Assembly: GCA_964423545.1 (NCBI GenBank)
Contig: CAYRFV010000326.1
Coordinates: 1 to 5,689 of the forward strand
Source of the DNA: JALOOE01 sp964423545
GTDB taxonomy: Bacteria; Chloroflexota; Anaerolineae; CG2-30-64-16
Direction of reading: 5' to 3'
Length of the DNA stretch: 5,689 bases
The notes under the pieces were generated by a model that did no database searches, was not told the origin of the DNA, and saw only the letters and a list, made by a program, of their open reading frames with translations. The translations under genes were made by a program, and so were the position numbers. Of the stretch, positions 1-5,689 are shown one piece after another (position 1 is the first letter of the stretch; each line of letters begins with the position of its first letter).

Positions 1-618
1 CTCGCGCTCGGCTGTGCCCTGCACCTCGACGAAGCGGCCTTCCCGGTTCATTACGATGTTCATGTCCATCTCGGCGCGGACGTCCTCTTCGTAACACAGA
101 TCGAGCAACGGCTCACCGCCGACCACGCCGACGCTGACCGCGGCCACCGGCGCCCGCAGCGCCTCGGGCGGGACCGTCCCGGCCTCAATCAGCTTGCGTG
201 TGGCCAACGCCAGCGCCACATATCCGCCCGTCACCGAGGCCGTGCGCGTACCACCGTCCGCCTGGAGCACATCGCAATCCACAATGATCTGGCGTCTGCC
301 CAGCAGTTCCAGGTTGACCGCCGTGCGCAGGCTCCGGCCGATCAACCGGCGAATCTCCTGCGTGCGCGCCTGCAACGTAGTCTCGCGCTGCGTGCGGGTC
401 TGCGTGCTGCGCGGCAGCATGGCGTACTCTCCCGTCACCCAGCCGCGCTCCTCCCGGGCCCGCATCATCCAGGGTGGCAGCTGCTCCTCCACGGTCGCGT
501 TGCACAGCACTGCCGTGTCGCCTTGCGTCACCAGGACCGAGCCTTCGGCCCACCGCGTGTAGCCGATTTCCAGCTTCACCGGCCGCAATTGATCCGTCCG
601 ACGTCCATCGTTGCGCAT
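1..618 (-). CDS. rph: Ribonuclease PH, 3' end of gene outside window
   Basis: Phosphorolytic 3'-to-5' exoribonuclease that trims tRNA 3' ends in the cytoplasm, releasing nucleoside diphosphates; the family forms a ring-shaped hexamer. The 206 residues visible are the N-terminal part of a protein usually about 240-250 long, so roughly the last 35-45 residues lie beyond the left edge. Family signatures seen: EYAMLPRST (64-72), RTQEIRRLIGRSLR (85-98), VDCDVLQADGGTRT (113-126) and DMNIVM (185-190). Arg85, Thr124 and Arg125 fit the phosphate-binding residues, and Asp179 and Asp185 fit the catalytic acidic pair known in the family. The start at 618 gives the expected MRNDGR N-terminus and has AAAGGA seven bases upstream. 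It lies 80 bases downstream of abfA on the same strand and may be read from the same transcript; I found no convincing promoter or terminator in the gap. Identification is near certain. Confidence 0.97.
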   Translation of the reverse strand, partial: MRNDGRRTDQLRPVKLEIGYTRWAEGSVLVTQGDTAVLCNATVEEQLPPWMMRAREERGWVTGEYAMLPRSTQTRTQRETTLQARTQEIRRLIGRSLRTAVNLELLGRRQIIVDCDVLQADGGTRTASVTGGYVALALATRKLIEAGTVPPEALRAPVAAVSVGVVGGEPLLDLCYEEDVRAEMDMNIVMNREGRFVEVQGTAERE

Positions 619-698
619 GGGTGAATCCTTTCGGGATCGACGGAGGACGGAAGCCCACCTGAACCACCCGTCCACCGTTGTCTGTCTCCCGTCCGTCG

Positions 699-2186
699 TC
701 AGACCAGCCGCAGCGTCATCGCGACCACCGACAGCGGCGGCAGTTCGAAGCTGGCGCTGCCGCCGGCAATCCGCACGTCCGCGAACGGCTGCGTGGCCAC
801 GAGTTCCGGCTCCTCGTAGCTATTGGCGGCCTGCGGGTGCGGCCCGGTCAGCAGCTCAGCGCTGGCGAGGCCGGCGATGCTGCAGTCTGCCAGGCTCACC
901 TGCACCGGAGCGACGCTCTCCGATGAGCGGTTGCTGGCGAAGAGATGCAGCGCATCCGCACCCAGGATCGCGCTGGCATCGATGAACGTCACCCGGCCGT
1001 TGGTCTTGCCATCGTACTCCGGCCCCTGGACCCGCGCGCGCAGCGCGACGCCGTCGCGGCGTTTGGCAACCATCTCGAACGGATAAAAGATCGATTGGAT
1101 CAGCAGCTCGTCCCCGCGCGTCAAGATCGGCGCGATGACGTTGGCGATCTGGGCGATGTTAGCGATTTTCAGCACATCGGCGTGGCGGATGAAGCTGTTG
1201 AGGAAGCCGGCGGCGATCAGCGCATCCTCCAGGTTGTACACCTCTTCGATCAGGTGAGGCGCCACCTTGCCCGCGCCGTCCATCTGCCGGTTCTTGTACC
1301 AGACGTTCCACTCGTCGAAGCAGAGATAGAGCCGCTTCTTGCTGCGCCGCCTGGCCTGCACGAAGCGACAGGCAGCGTCCATCTCTTCGATCTGCCGGTC
1401 GATGGAGTTCGTGACCGCCAGGTAATCGGGCGTGTCGCTGTCGCGGTTGCCCACGTAGCGGTGCAGACTGATATAGTCCGCGTAATCTCCGATGTACTCC
1501 AGCACCTGCCGATCCCAATCCATATAGGTGGGCAGATTGATGCTGCACGACCCGCAGACGACCGTCTCAATCGTCTTGTCCACATCCTTCATCATCTTGG
1601 CGGCCTGTTGCGCCCGGATCGCGTACTGTTCGGCGGGGACATGCCCGAGCTGCCACGGACCGTCCATCTCGTTGCCCAGGCACCACAGCTTGACCCCGTA
1701 CGGCGCCGGGCTGCCGTTGGCCATGCGCAGGTCGGCGTATTTCGAGCCGGACGGGCAGTTGCAATACTCGACCCAATCGCGCGCCTCTTCGGGCGTGCCG
1801 GTGCCCAGGTTGACGGTGATCATCGGAGTCCAGCCCATCAGCCGGGAAAGCTGGAGGAACTCATCGGTGCCGAACTGGTTCGGCTCCAGGCTCTGCCACG
1901 CCAGCTCGCGCACGGTCGGCCGCGCGCTGCGCGGCCCTACGCCGTCGAGCCAGTGGTAACCCGACGCGAAATTGCCGCCGGGATAGCGCATGGCCGTCAT
2001 GCGCAGCCGGCCGAGCGCCTGCATCACATCCTTACGAAAGCCGTGCGCGTCGGCGTGCCTCGACTTCGGATCGTACACCCCCTCATAGACCGCGCGGCCC
2101 ATATGCTCCAGGAAACCGCCGAAGATGCGCGGATCCACCGCGCCGATCTGAAAGCCCGTATGCAGACTGATGTTCGTGGGTTGCAT
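699..2186 (-). CDS. abfA: GH51 alpha-L-arabinofuranosidase
   Basis: Glycoside hydrolase family 51 enzyme that removes terminal non-reducing alpha-L-arabinofuranosyl residues from arabinose-containing oligosaccharides by a retaining mechanism. The 495-residue length matches the usual bacterial GH51 size of about 500. Order seen: N-terminal strand with FGGFLEHMGRAVYEG (22-36), then a (beta/alpha)8 barrel with RYPGGNF (67-73), the acid/base motif GNEMDGPWQ with Glu173, SLHRY (240-244) and the nucleophile motif FDEWNVWY with Glu292. A C-terminal beta-sandwich runs from about 380 to 495. There is no signal peptide, so it should act in the cytoplasm on imported oligosaccharides. The start at 2186 has AAAGGAG ten bases upstream and a promoter about 50 bases further up. 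No sugar transporter or regulator lies beside it here, so the natural substrate (arabinan, arabinoxylan or another) cannot be told. It diverges from proB. Confidence 0.96.
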   Translation of the reverse strand: MQPTNISLHTGFQIGAVDPRIFGGFLEHMGRAVYEGVYDPKSRHADAHGFRKDVMQALGRLRMTAMRYPGGNFASGYHWLDGVGPRSARPTVRELAWQSLEPNQFGTDEFLQLSRLMGWTPMITVNLGTGTPEEARDWVEYCNCPSGSKYADLRMANGSPAPYGVKLWCLGNEMDGPWQLGHVPAEQYAIRAQQAAKMMKDVDKTIETVVCGSCSINLPTYMDWDRQVLEYIGDYADYISLHRYVGNRDSDTPDYLAVTNSIDRQIEEMDAACRFVQARRRSKKRLYLCFDEWNVWYKNRQMDGAGKVAPHLIEEVYNLEDALIAAGFLNSFIRHADVLKIANIAQIANVIAPILTRGDELLIQSIFYPFEMVAKRRDGVALRARVQGPEYDGKTNGRVTFIDASAILGADALHLFASNRSSESVAPVQVSLADCSIAGLASAELLTGPHPQAANSYEEPELVATQPFADVRIAGGSASFELPPLSVVAMTLRLV

Positions 2187-2241
2187 GGGAGATGCGCTCC
2201 TTTGCGATGAAGTCCCAGGTCAGGATGAATGTCTCAGCTCG

Positions 2242-2270
2242 ATTGTAGCATCGGGGGAGGTTAGCGCCAA
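2242..2270 (-). promoter_or_regulatory. Sigma-70-type promoter of abfA
   Basis: Read on the minus strand, a -35 box TTGGCG (2270-2265) and a -10 box TACAAT (2247-2242) are separated by exactly 17 bases. The -10 box differs from the consensus at one position and the -35 box at two. Transcription would begin near 2235, giving a leader of about 50 bases that includes the AAAGGAG ribosome binding site of abfA (2203-2197). Both boxes and the spacer length are identical to those of the proB promoter facing the other way. Confidence 0.7.
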
Positions 2271-2400
2271 GCACGACCGTCGCGATGGTGCAGGAGGAGC
2301 CCAACACAGATGACGACCCGTGACAGCATGCGCTTCTGCGCGGTCTTGCTGCGGTGTGGGATCGGCGCACCCGACACTCCCAGCACCTGCGTGTGGTCGA

Positions 2401-2429
2401 TTGGCGAATCGGGGCAAATGCGCTACAAT
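2401..2429 (+). promoter_or_regulatory. Sigma-70-type promoter of proBA
   Basis: A -35 box TTGGCG (2401-2406) and a -10 box TACAAT (2424-2429) are separated by exactly 17 bases. Transcription would begin near 2436, leaving a leader of about 60 bases before the proB ATG. I see no attenuator-like hairpin with a U-run or T-box features in this leader. A short inverted repeat (2398-2411) overlaps the -35 box. The promoter falls inside the upstream open extension of the proB frame, which supports the later start chosen for proB. Confidence 0.72.
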
Positions 2430-2496
2430 ACCCACACAGGCCGCAAGTGGGCAGCGCCCGCGAGCGCCGCGCAATCTACAGCTGTCAATCGATCGA

Positions 2497-3597
2497 ATGC
2501 ACCACCGCATCGTCATCAAACTCGGCACCAGCGTGCTCACCGGCGGCACGCGCAAGCTCGATCGGGCGCGCATGGTGGAGCTGGTGCGCCAATGCGCGCT
2601 GCTCCACCACCGCGAGGTGGACGTGATCGTCGTCACGTCAGGCGCCATCGCGGCCGGCCGCGAGCGCCTGGGCTATCCCGAGCTGCCGCCCACCGTGGCC
2701 AACAAGCAGATGCTCGCCGCCGTCGGACAGAGCCGCCTGATGCTGACGTGGGAGAGTCTATTCGAGATCTACGGCATCCACGTCGGGCAGATGCTGCTGA
2801 CGCGCGAGGATTTCCGCAGCCGGCCGCGCTACCTCAACGCGCGTGACATGCTCAACGCGTTGTTGGAGCACCGCATCGTGCCTGTGATCAACGAGAACGA
2901 TGCGGTGGCCACGGCGGAGATCAAGGTAGGTGACAACGACAACCTGTCGGCGCTGGTGGCGCTGCTGGCCGAGGCTGACCTGCTGCTGCTGCTCACCGAT
3001 CAGCCCGGTCTCTTCACTGCCGATCCGCGCACCCACCCCGATGCCGAGCTCATCCCGGAGGTGCGCACGATCGACGAGAGCCTGTATCGGCTCGCCGGCG
3101 GCAGCGTAACGGGGTTGGGCGTGGGCGGCATGACCACCAAGCTCCAGGCTGCCGACGTGGCCCGCCGCGCCGGCGTCGATGTGATCATTGCTTCCGGCGA
3201 CGCCGAGAACGTAGTTCTCCGCTCCGCCTCCGGAGAAGCCGTCGGAACCCGATTTCCCGCACAGGAAGCCCCGCTGGAAAAGCGCAAACGCTGGATTTTC
3301 GGAGGCGCCAGCGCGCGCGGCCGGCTGCTGGTCGATGCGGGGGCCGCCCGGGCGCTCACCGAGAGCGGCGGCAGCCTGCTTCCGGCCGGCATCGTCGCCG
3401 TCGAAGGCCGATTCGAGCGCGGGAACACCGTCGCTATCGTCGGCCCTGACGGCGCGCAGCTTGCCCGCGGCATCGCCCGCTACGATAGCGCCGACCTGAT
3501 CCGCATCGCTGGCTGCCGCTCGGATCAGATCGAGACGCGGCTGGGATACCAGTATGGACCGGTGGCAGTGCACCGGAACGATATGATATTACTCTAA
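2497..3597 (+). CDS. proB: Glutamate 5-kinase
   Basis: Phosphorylates L-glutamate with ATP to gamma-glutamyl phosphate, the first committed step of proline synthesis, and in most bacteria is feedback-inhibited by proline. The 366 residues match the full-length two-domain form: an amino-acid kinase domain (about 1-255) and a C-terminal PUA domain (about 262-350). Motifs seen: KLGTSVL (8-14), TSGAIAAGRERLG (47-59), VINENDAV (130-137), VGDNDNLSA (144-152), LLTDQPGLFTADPR (165-178) and GVGGMTTKLQAA (208-219) with Lys215; KRKRWIF (262-268) opens the PUA part. The frame stays open upstream to an ATG at 2320, but that extension is unlike ProB and contains the predicted promoter. ATG 2497 gives the normal N-terminus MHHRIVIKLG. 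Unlike the other genes here, this start has no recognisable Shine-Dalgarno sequence. proA follows after 86 bases, very probably in one operon. Confidence 0.96.
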   Translation: MHHRIVIKLGTSVLTGGTRKLDRARMVELVRQCALLHHREVDVIVVTSGAIAAGRERLGYPELPPTVANKQMLAAVGQSRLMLTWESLFEIYGIHVGQMLLTREDFRSRPRYLNARDMLNALLEHRIVPVINENDAVATAEIKVGDNDNLSALVALLAEADLLLLLTDQPGLFTADPRTHPDAELIPEVRTIDESLYRLAGGSVTGLGVGGMTTKLQAADVARRAGVDVIIASGDAENVVLRSASGEAVGTRFPAQEAPLEKRKRWIFGGASARGRLLVDAGAARALTESGGSLLPAGIVAVEGRFERGNTVAIVGPDGAQLARGIARYDSADLIRIAGCRSDQIETRLGYQYGPVAVHRNDMILL

Positions 3598-3683
3598 CCA
3601 CCGGCGCACGACGGCGAACGACCAGCGAATCCCGCCGCCAGTGATCGGTGCTCAGAGCGCACAACTGACCGGAGGCCTGACGC

Positions 3684-4949
3684 ATGACCGATCTCACTCT
3701 GATGGGCCAGGCGGCCCGCAAAGCCGGCCGCCAACTGGCAACGCTGAAGACGGACAGGAAAAACGCCGCGCTGCTCGCCATCGCGAGCGAGATCGAGGCC
3801 CAGGCGCCCAGGATCCTGGCGCAGAATGCGCTCGACATCGCGGATGGCCGCGCGAAGGGGCTGAGCGCGGCGCTGCTCGACCGGCTGCTGCTGAACGAGA
3901 AGCGAGTCGCCGCGCTCGCCGCTGACACACGTCGCGTCGTCGATCTGCCCGATCCGGTCGGTGCGGAAATCGAAGCGCGCGTACTGCCCAACGGGATGCG
4001 CCTCGCCAAGCGCCGCATTCCCATCGGCGTGATCGGCGTGATCTACGAAGCGCGGCCGAATGTCACCATCGACGTTGCGACTCTCTGCCTGAAGACCGGC
4101 AACGCGACGATCCTGCGCGGCGGTTCCGAGACGCTGCGCAGCAACCTGGCGCTGGTCGAGACGATCCAGGCCGCGCTCGGCCGCGTGGGACTGCCGCGGG
4201 CTGCGGTGCAATATATCGCCGATCCCGACCGGACGCTGGTGACGGAGCTGCTTCGACTCGACAGATACGTGGATATGATCATCCCGCGCGGGGGCAACAG
4301 CCTGCATCGGCTGTGCCGCGAGCAGTCCACCATCCCGGTCATCACCGGCGGCATCGGCATCTGCCACGTCTTCGTCGACGAGAGCGCCGACCTGGCGCGG
4401 GCGGTCGATATCGTGGAGAACGCCAAAGTGCAGCGCCCCAGCGTGTGCAACGCGCTCGACACCCTCCTGGTGCACCGTGCAGTCGCGGAGGGATTCCTGC
4501 CGGCGATAGCCGCCCGCCTGGCGCAAAGCAAAGTCGAGCTGCGCGCTACGCCCGAGGCGCTCGCCATCCTGCGCGACAACGCCGGCGGCGCGACCGTCAT
4601 CCCGGCCGGCCCCGACGACTTCGACACCGAATGGCTGGCGCTGATCCTCGGCGTCAAGCTCGTGGACGGCCTGGACGAGGCCATCGCCCACATCCAGGAG
4701 CACAGCACCGAGCACTCCGACAGCATCCTGACCAACAACTGGGCCAATGCCACCCGCTTCGTGGACGAGATCAACTCGTCAGCGGTGTTCGTCAACGCCA
4801 GCACCCGCTTCAACGACGGCGGGCAGTTCGGCCTGGGCGCTGAGGTCGCGATCAGCACGCAGAAGCTTCACGCGCGCGGGCCGATGGGACTGGAAGAGCT
4901 GACGACGTACAAGTGGGTCGCGTTCGGAGAGGGGCACATCAGGCCGTAG
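3684..4949 (+). CDS. proA: Gamma-glutamyl phosphate reductase (glutamate-5-semialdehyde dehydrogenase)
   Basis: Reduces gamma-glutamyl phosphate with NADPH to glutamate 5-semialdehyde, which cyclises and is then reduced by ProC to proline. The substrate is unstable, and ProB and ProA are thought to work closely together, in keeping with their adjacency. The 421 residues are the standard length for this aldehyde-dehydrogenase-superfamily enzyme. Motifs seen: PIGVIGVIYEARPNVTID (113-130), LKTGNATILRGGSE (136-149), IPRGGNSLH (200-208), TGGIGICHVFVD (221-232), the catalytic Cys255 in RPSVCNALDTLLVH (251-264), and NASTRFNDGGQFGLGAEVA (371-389) followed by STQKLHARGPMGLEEL (391-406). Start choice is firm: GGAGG at 3671-3675 lies eight bases before the ATG. 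No promoter of its own was convincing in the gap after proB. All expected catalytic and cofactor regions are present. Confidence 0.97.
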   Translation: MTDLTLMGQAARKAGRQLATLKTDRKNAALLAIASEIEAQAPRILAQNALDIADGRAKGLSAALLDRLLLNEKRVAALAADTRRVVDLPDPVGAEIEARVLPNGMRLAKRRIPIGVIGVIYEARPNVTIDVATLCLKTGNATILRGGSETLRSNLALVETIQAALGRVGLPRAAVQYIADPDRTLVTELLRLDRYVDMIIPRGGNSLHRLCREQSTIPVITGGIGICHVFVDESADLARAVDIVENAKVQRPSVCNALDTLLVHRAVAEGFLPAIAARLAQSKVELRATPEALAILRDNAGGATVIPAGPDDFDTEWLALILGVKLVDGLDEAIAHIQEHSTEHSDSILTNNWANATRFVDEINSSAVFVNASTRFNDGGQFGLGAEVAISTQKLHARGPMGLEELTTYKWVAFGEGHIRP

Positions 4950-4962
4950 GTGATACGGGATA

Positions 4963-4988
4963 ATCGGAAGTCTCCATTGACTTCCGAT
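4963..4988. terminator. Perfect 10-bp hairpin after proA
   Basis: ATCGGAAGTC (4963-4972) and GACTTCCGAT (4979-4988) are perfect inverse complements around a 6-base loop TCCATT. The hairpin begins 14 bases after the proA stop codon and 23 bases beyond the end of the convergent antitoxin gene, so it could end transcripts from both sides. Neither strand shows a T-run after the stem, so it is not a textbook intrinsic terminator. It may instead be a weak terminator, an RNA 3'-end stabiliser or a protein-binding site. Confidence 0.55.
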
Positions 4989-5010
4989 AGCGGCTGTGGT
5001 CACCTCGTGC

Positions 5011-5247
5011 TTACTGCCCAGGAAGAACAAGGCGTTCTCGGCCTTCTCGCACGTATGCCACGATCTCTTCGGTCGTCACGTCGAGGGCCACACCCGCGAC
5101 ATCCAGAGGCGATTCGGCGGTTGTCGCGGGTATGATTACGAAGACGCTGCCATCCTTGCGGCGAATCCGAACCTCCACGCCCTTGGCAGCTTGCTCGAGG
5201 AGCGCCGCGAGCCTCTGCCGAGCCTCAGAATAAGTGTAGACTGTCAT
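5011..5247 (-). CDS. Phd/YefM-type antitoxin
   Basis: A 78-residue protein resembling antitoxins of the Phd/YefM class, which bind and neutralise a partner toxin and commonly repress their own operon. Seen: the N-terminal TYSEARQRLAALLEQA (5-20), typical of the small DNA-binding fold; a strand-rich part RIRRKDGSVFVIIP (27-40); and a C-terminal arm SPLDVAGVALDVTTEEIVAY (46-65), of the kind that grips the toxin. The frame stays open further upstream to 5343, but the start at 5247 gives the family N-terminus and has GAGGTG six bases before it. Its ATG overlaps the toxin stop codon (ATGA), so the two are probably translationally coupled, with the ribosome binding site inside the toxin's last codons. 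The order, toxin first, is the reverse of most Phd-type modules. It converges on proA. The antitoxin looks whole although its partner does not. Family call is fairly sure; self-regulation is inferred from the family. Confidence 0.85.
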   Translation of the reverse strand: MTVYTYSEARQRLAALLEQAAKGVEVRIRRKDGSVFVIIPATTAESPLDVAGVALDVTTEEIVAYVREGRERLVLPGQ

Positions 5248-5498
5248 GGATTCACCTCGATGACCCGCACTTTGGAGCGCTTCGCAGAGGTCACCAAGCC
5301 GGCGTCCAAGCTGATCAAGGGAGCAGCATATTTCTGAGCGCACCGGATCAGGTAAGCATCATCGGCATCGATTCCAAGAACGTCGGCGATCTCGAGACTC
5401 TCATCCAACTCGACATCCAGAAAACGGATCGGAATCTGTCGATAGATATCCAGTGCCTGAGCGATCATATCTGGCGACGTTCGCTTGCGCCTCAACAT
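5244..5498 (-). pseudogene. PIN-domain (VapC-like) toxin, N-terminally truncated
   Basis: The 84-residue frame resembles the C-terminal part of PIN-domain ribonuclease toxins. LGIDADDAYLIRCAQKY (41-57) carries the third conserved acidic residue (Asp47) and APLISLDAGL (59-68) the fourth (Asp65); the chain ends in the family-like strand KVRVIEV. Whole toxins of this kind are usually about 125-140 residues and begin with a strand carrying Asp-Thr/Ser-Asn, then a second acidic residue; both are absent. An in-frame TAA lies seven codons before the ATG at 5498. None of the three minus-strand frames between there and hutU shows the missing motif, and hutU leaves only 74 bases for it. Nuclease activity is therefore unlikely. 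The ribosome binding site is poor. Base composition is lower in GC than its neighbours (28 of 60 bases at 5401-5460, against 46 of 60 at 4561-4620 in proA), which may point to acquisition. It could instead be a short, still-expressed protein that binds the antitoxin. Confidence 0.7.
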
Positions 5499-5515
5499 CC
5501 GTGCATCTCGACGTG

Positions 5516-5544
5516 ATTATGCTGTAGCTTCCTGCGGCAAGCAA
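5516..5544 (-). promoter_or_regulatory. Possible promoter of the toxin-antitoxin remnant
   Basis: On the minus strand, TTGCTT (5544-5539) and CATAAT (5521-5516) are 17 bases apart. The -10 box differs from the consensus at one position, but only the TTG of the -35 box fits. Transcription would start near 5509, about 11 bases before the ATG of the truncated toxin. A promoter here would explain why the antitoxin could still be made after the toxin lost its beginning. It is a weak match and may be chance. Confidence 0.25.
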
Positions 5545-5572
5545 GTCATTTGGATGCGAATCGGAGGTCCTG

Positions 5573-5689
5573 ATGTCCCGCATCATCCGCGCCCCGCGCG
5601 GCACGACCCTCACCTGCAAGAACTGGCTCATCGAAGCCGCCTTCCGCATGATCCAGAACAACCTGGATCCCGAAGTCGCGTTCGACCCG
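5573..5689 (+). CDS. hutU: Urocanate hydratase, 5' end only
   Basis: Urocanase converts urocanate and water to 4-imidazolone-5-propanoate, the second step of histidine degradation in the cytoplasm, using a tightly bound NAD+ as electrophile. Only the first 39 residues are in the window; the family is usually about 550 long, so nearly all of the gene lies to the right. The call rests on the N-terminal signature: RAPRGTTLTCKNWLIEAAFR (6-25) followed by MIQNNLDPEVA (26-36), which closely follows the usual urocanase opening of RAPRG, a Cys-Lys-x-Trp motif, and NNLDPEVA. The start at 5573 has GGAGG (5563-5567) five bases upstream. It diverges from the truncated toxin gene with 74 bases between them. 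I found no convincing promoter or operator in that gap. Other hut genes are not visible and would be expected downstream. Confidence 0.93.
   Translation, partial: MSRIIRAPRGTTLTCKNWLIEAAFRMIQNNLDPEVAFDP

Larger units (their letters stand above)
2187..2496. other. Divergent intergenic region between abfA and proB
   Basis: This 310-base stretch holds no convincing gene. It carries the abfA promoter on its left and the proB promoter on its right, with about 130 bases between the two -35 boxes in which I recognise no operator, riboswitch or RNA gene. An AGGAGGAG sequence at 2292-2299 sits ten bases before an ATG at 2310. That frame runs on through proB out of register and encodes a Pro/Arg/Ala-rich protein with no recognisable family, so I treat it as chance. 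A 5-bp inverted repeat (CGATT GGCG AATCG, 2398-2411) overlaps the proB -35 box and could be an operator, but it is short. Confidence 0.7.

Noticed and set aside
634..698. Imperfect inverted repeat between abfA and rph (GACGGACGGGAG with CTTCCGTCCTCCGTC on the minus strand)
   Set aside because: The arms pair only with gaps and mismatches, and no T-run follows, so I do not call a terminator.
945..2210. Long plus-strand open frame (421 codons) antisense to abfA
   Set aside because: It mirrors a GH51 gene with both catalytic motifs. Its translation has no recognisable family and is the kind of antisense open frame expected in GC-rich DNA.
2320..2496. N-terminal extension of ProB from the ATG at 2320
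   Set aside because: The extra 59 residues do not resemble ProB and contain the predicted promoter. The ATG at 2497 gives the normal kinase N-terminus.
2310..2846. Plus-strand frame with AGGAGGAG ten bases before its ATG
   Set aside because: The ribosome-site match is good, but the frame runs into proB out of register, begins upstream of the predicted proB promoter, and its product is Arg/Pro/Ala-rich with no recognisable domain.
2758..3573. Minus-strand open frame (271 codons) antisense to proB
   Set aside because: It is a shadow of the proB coding sequence, with no known motif and no ribosome binding site that I could support.
3594..4715. Long minus-strand open frame (373 codons) antisense to proA
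   Set aside because: It lies opposite a full-length proA with all motifs. The translation is low-complexity and His/Asp/Arg-rich with no family features.
5401..5661. Minus-strand 86-codon frame that might hold the missing toxin N-terminus
   Set aside because: It is antisense to hutU over its first part and a shifted shadow of the toxin over its last. It shows no Asp-Thr/Ser-Asn motif or other PIN feature.

Overview
The window is a GC-rich stretch of bacterial chromosome carrying ordinary metabolic genes plus one small toxin-antitoxin (TA) remnant. Protein-level resemblance and promoters of the form TTGGCG-17-TACAAT suggest a member of the Chloroflexota, perhaps class Chloroflexia. That placement is an inference from style and was not tested by a search.

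Left part, minus strand: a ribonuclease PH gene (rph) that runs off the left edge, preceded 80 bases upstream by a complete GH51 alpha-L-arabinofuranosidase gene (abfA). Centre: a 310-base gene-free region with two outward-facing promoters, one for abfA and one for proB. Their -35 box, spacer length and -10 box are identical. Centre right, plus strand: proB and proA, which encode the first two steps of proline synthesis from glutamate. proC is not in the window.

Right part: a perfect 10-bp hairpin lies just after proA, between it and a convergent minus-strand TA pair. The pair is in unusual order, with the toxin upstream and the antitoxin downstream, and the two overlap by 4 bases. The Phd/YefM-type antitoxin looks intact. 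The PIN-domain toxin reading frame holds only the C-terminal part of the fold and lacks the first catalytic Asp. At the right edge the first 39 codons of urocanate hydratase (hutU, histidine breakdown) start on the plus strand, divergent from the TA remnant.

The genes serve separate jobs: RNA 3'-end processing, arabinoside hydrolysis, proline synthesis, a TA module and histidine catabolism. I see no CRISPR array, transposase, tRNA, rRNA or clear new system. The parts most worth a second look are the TA remnant and the mirrored promoters.
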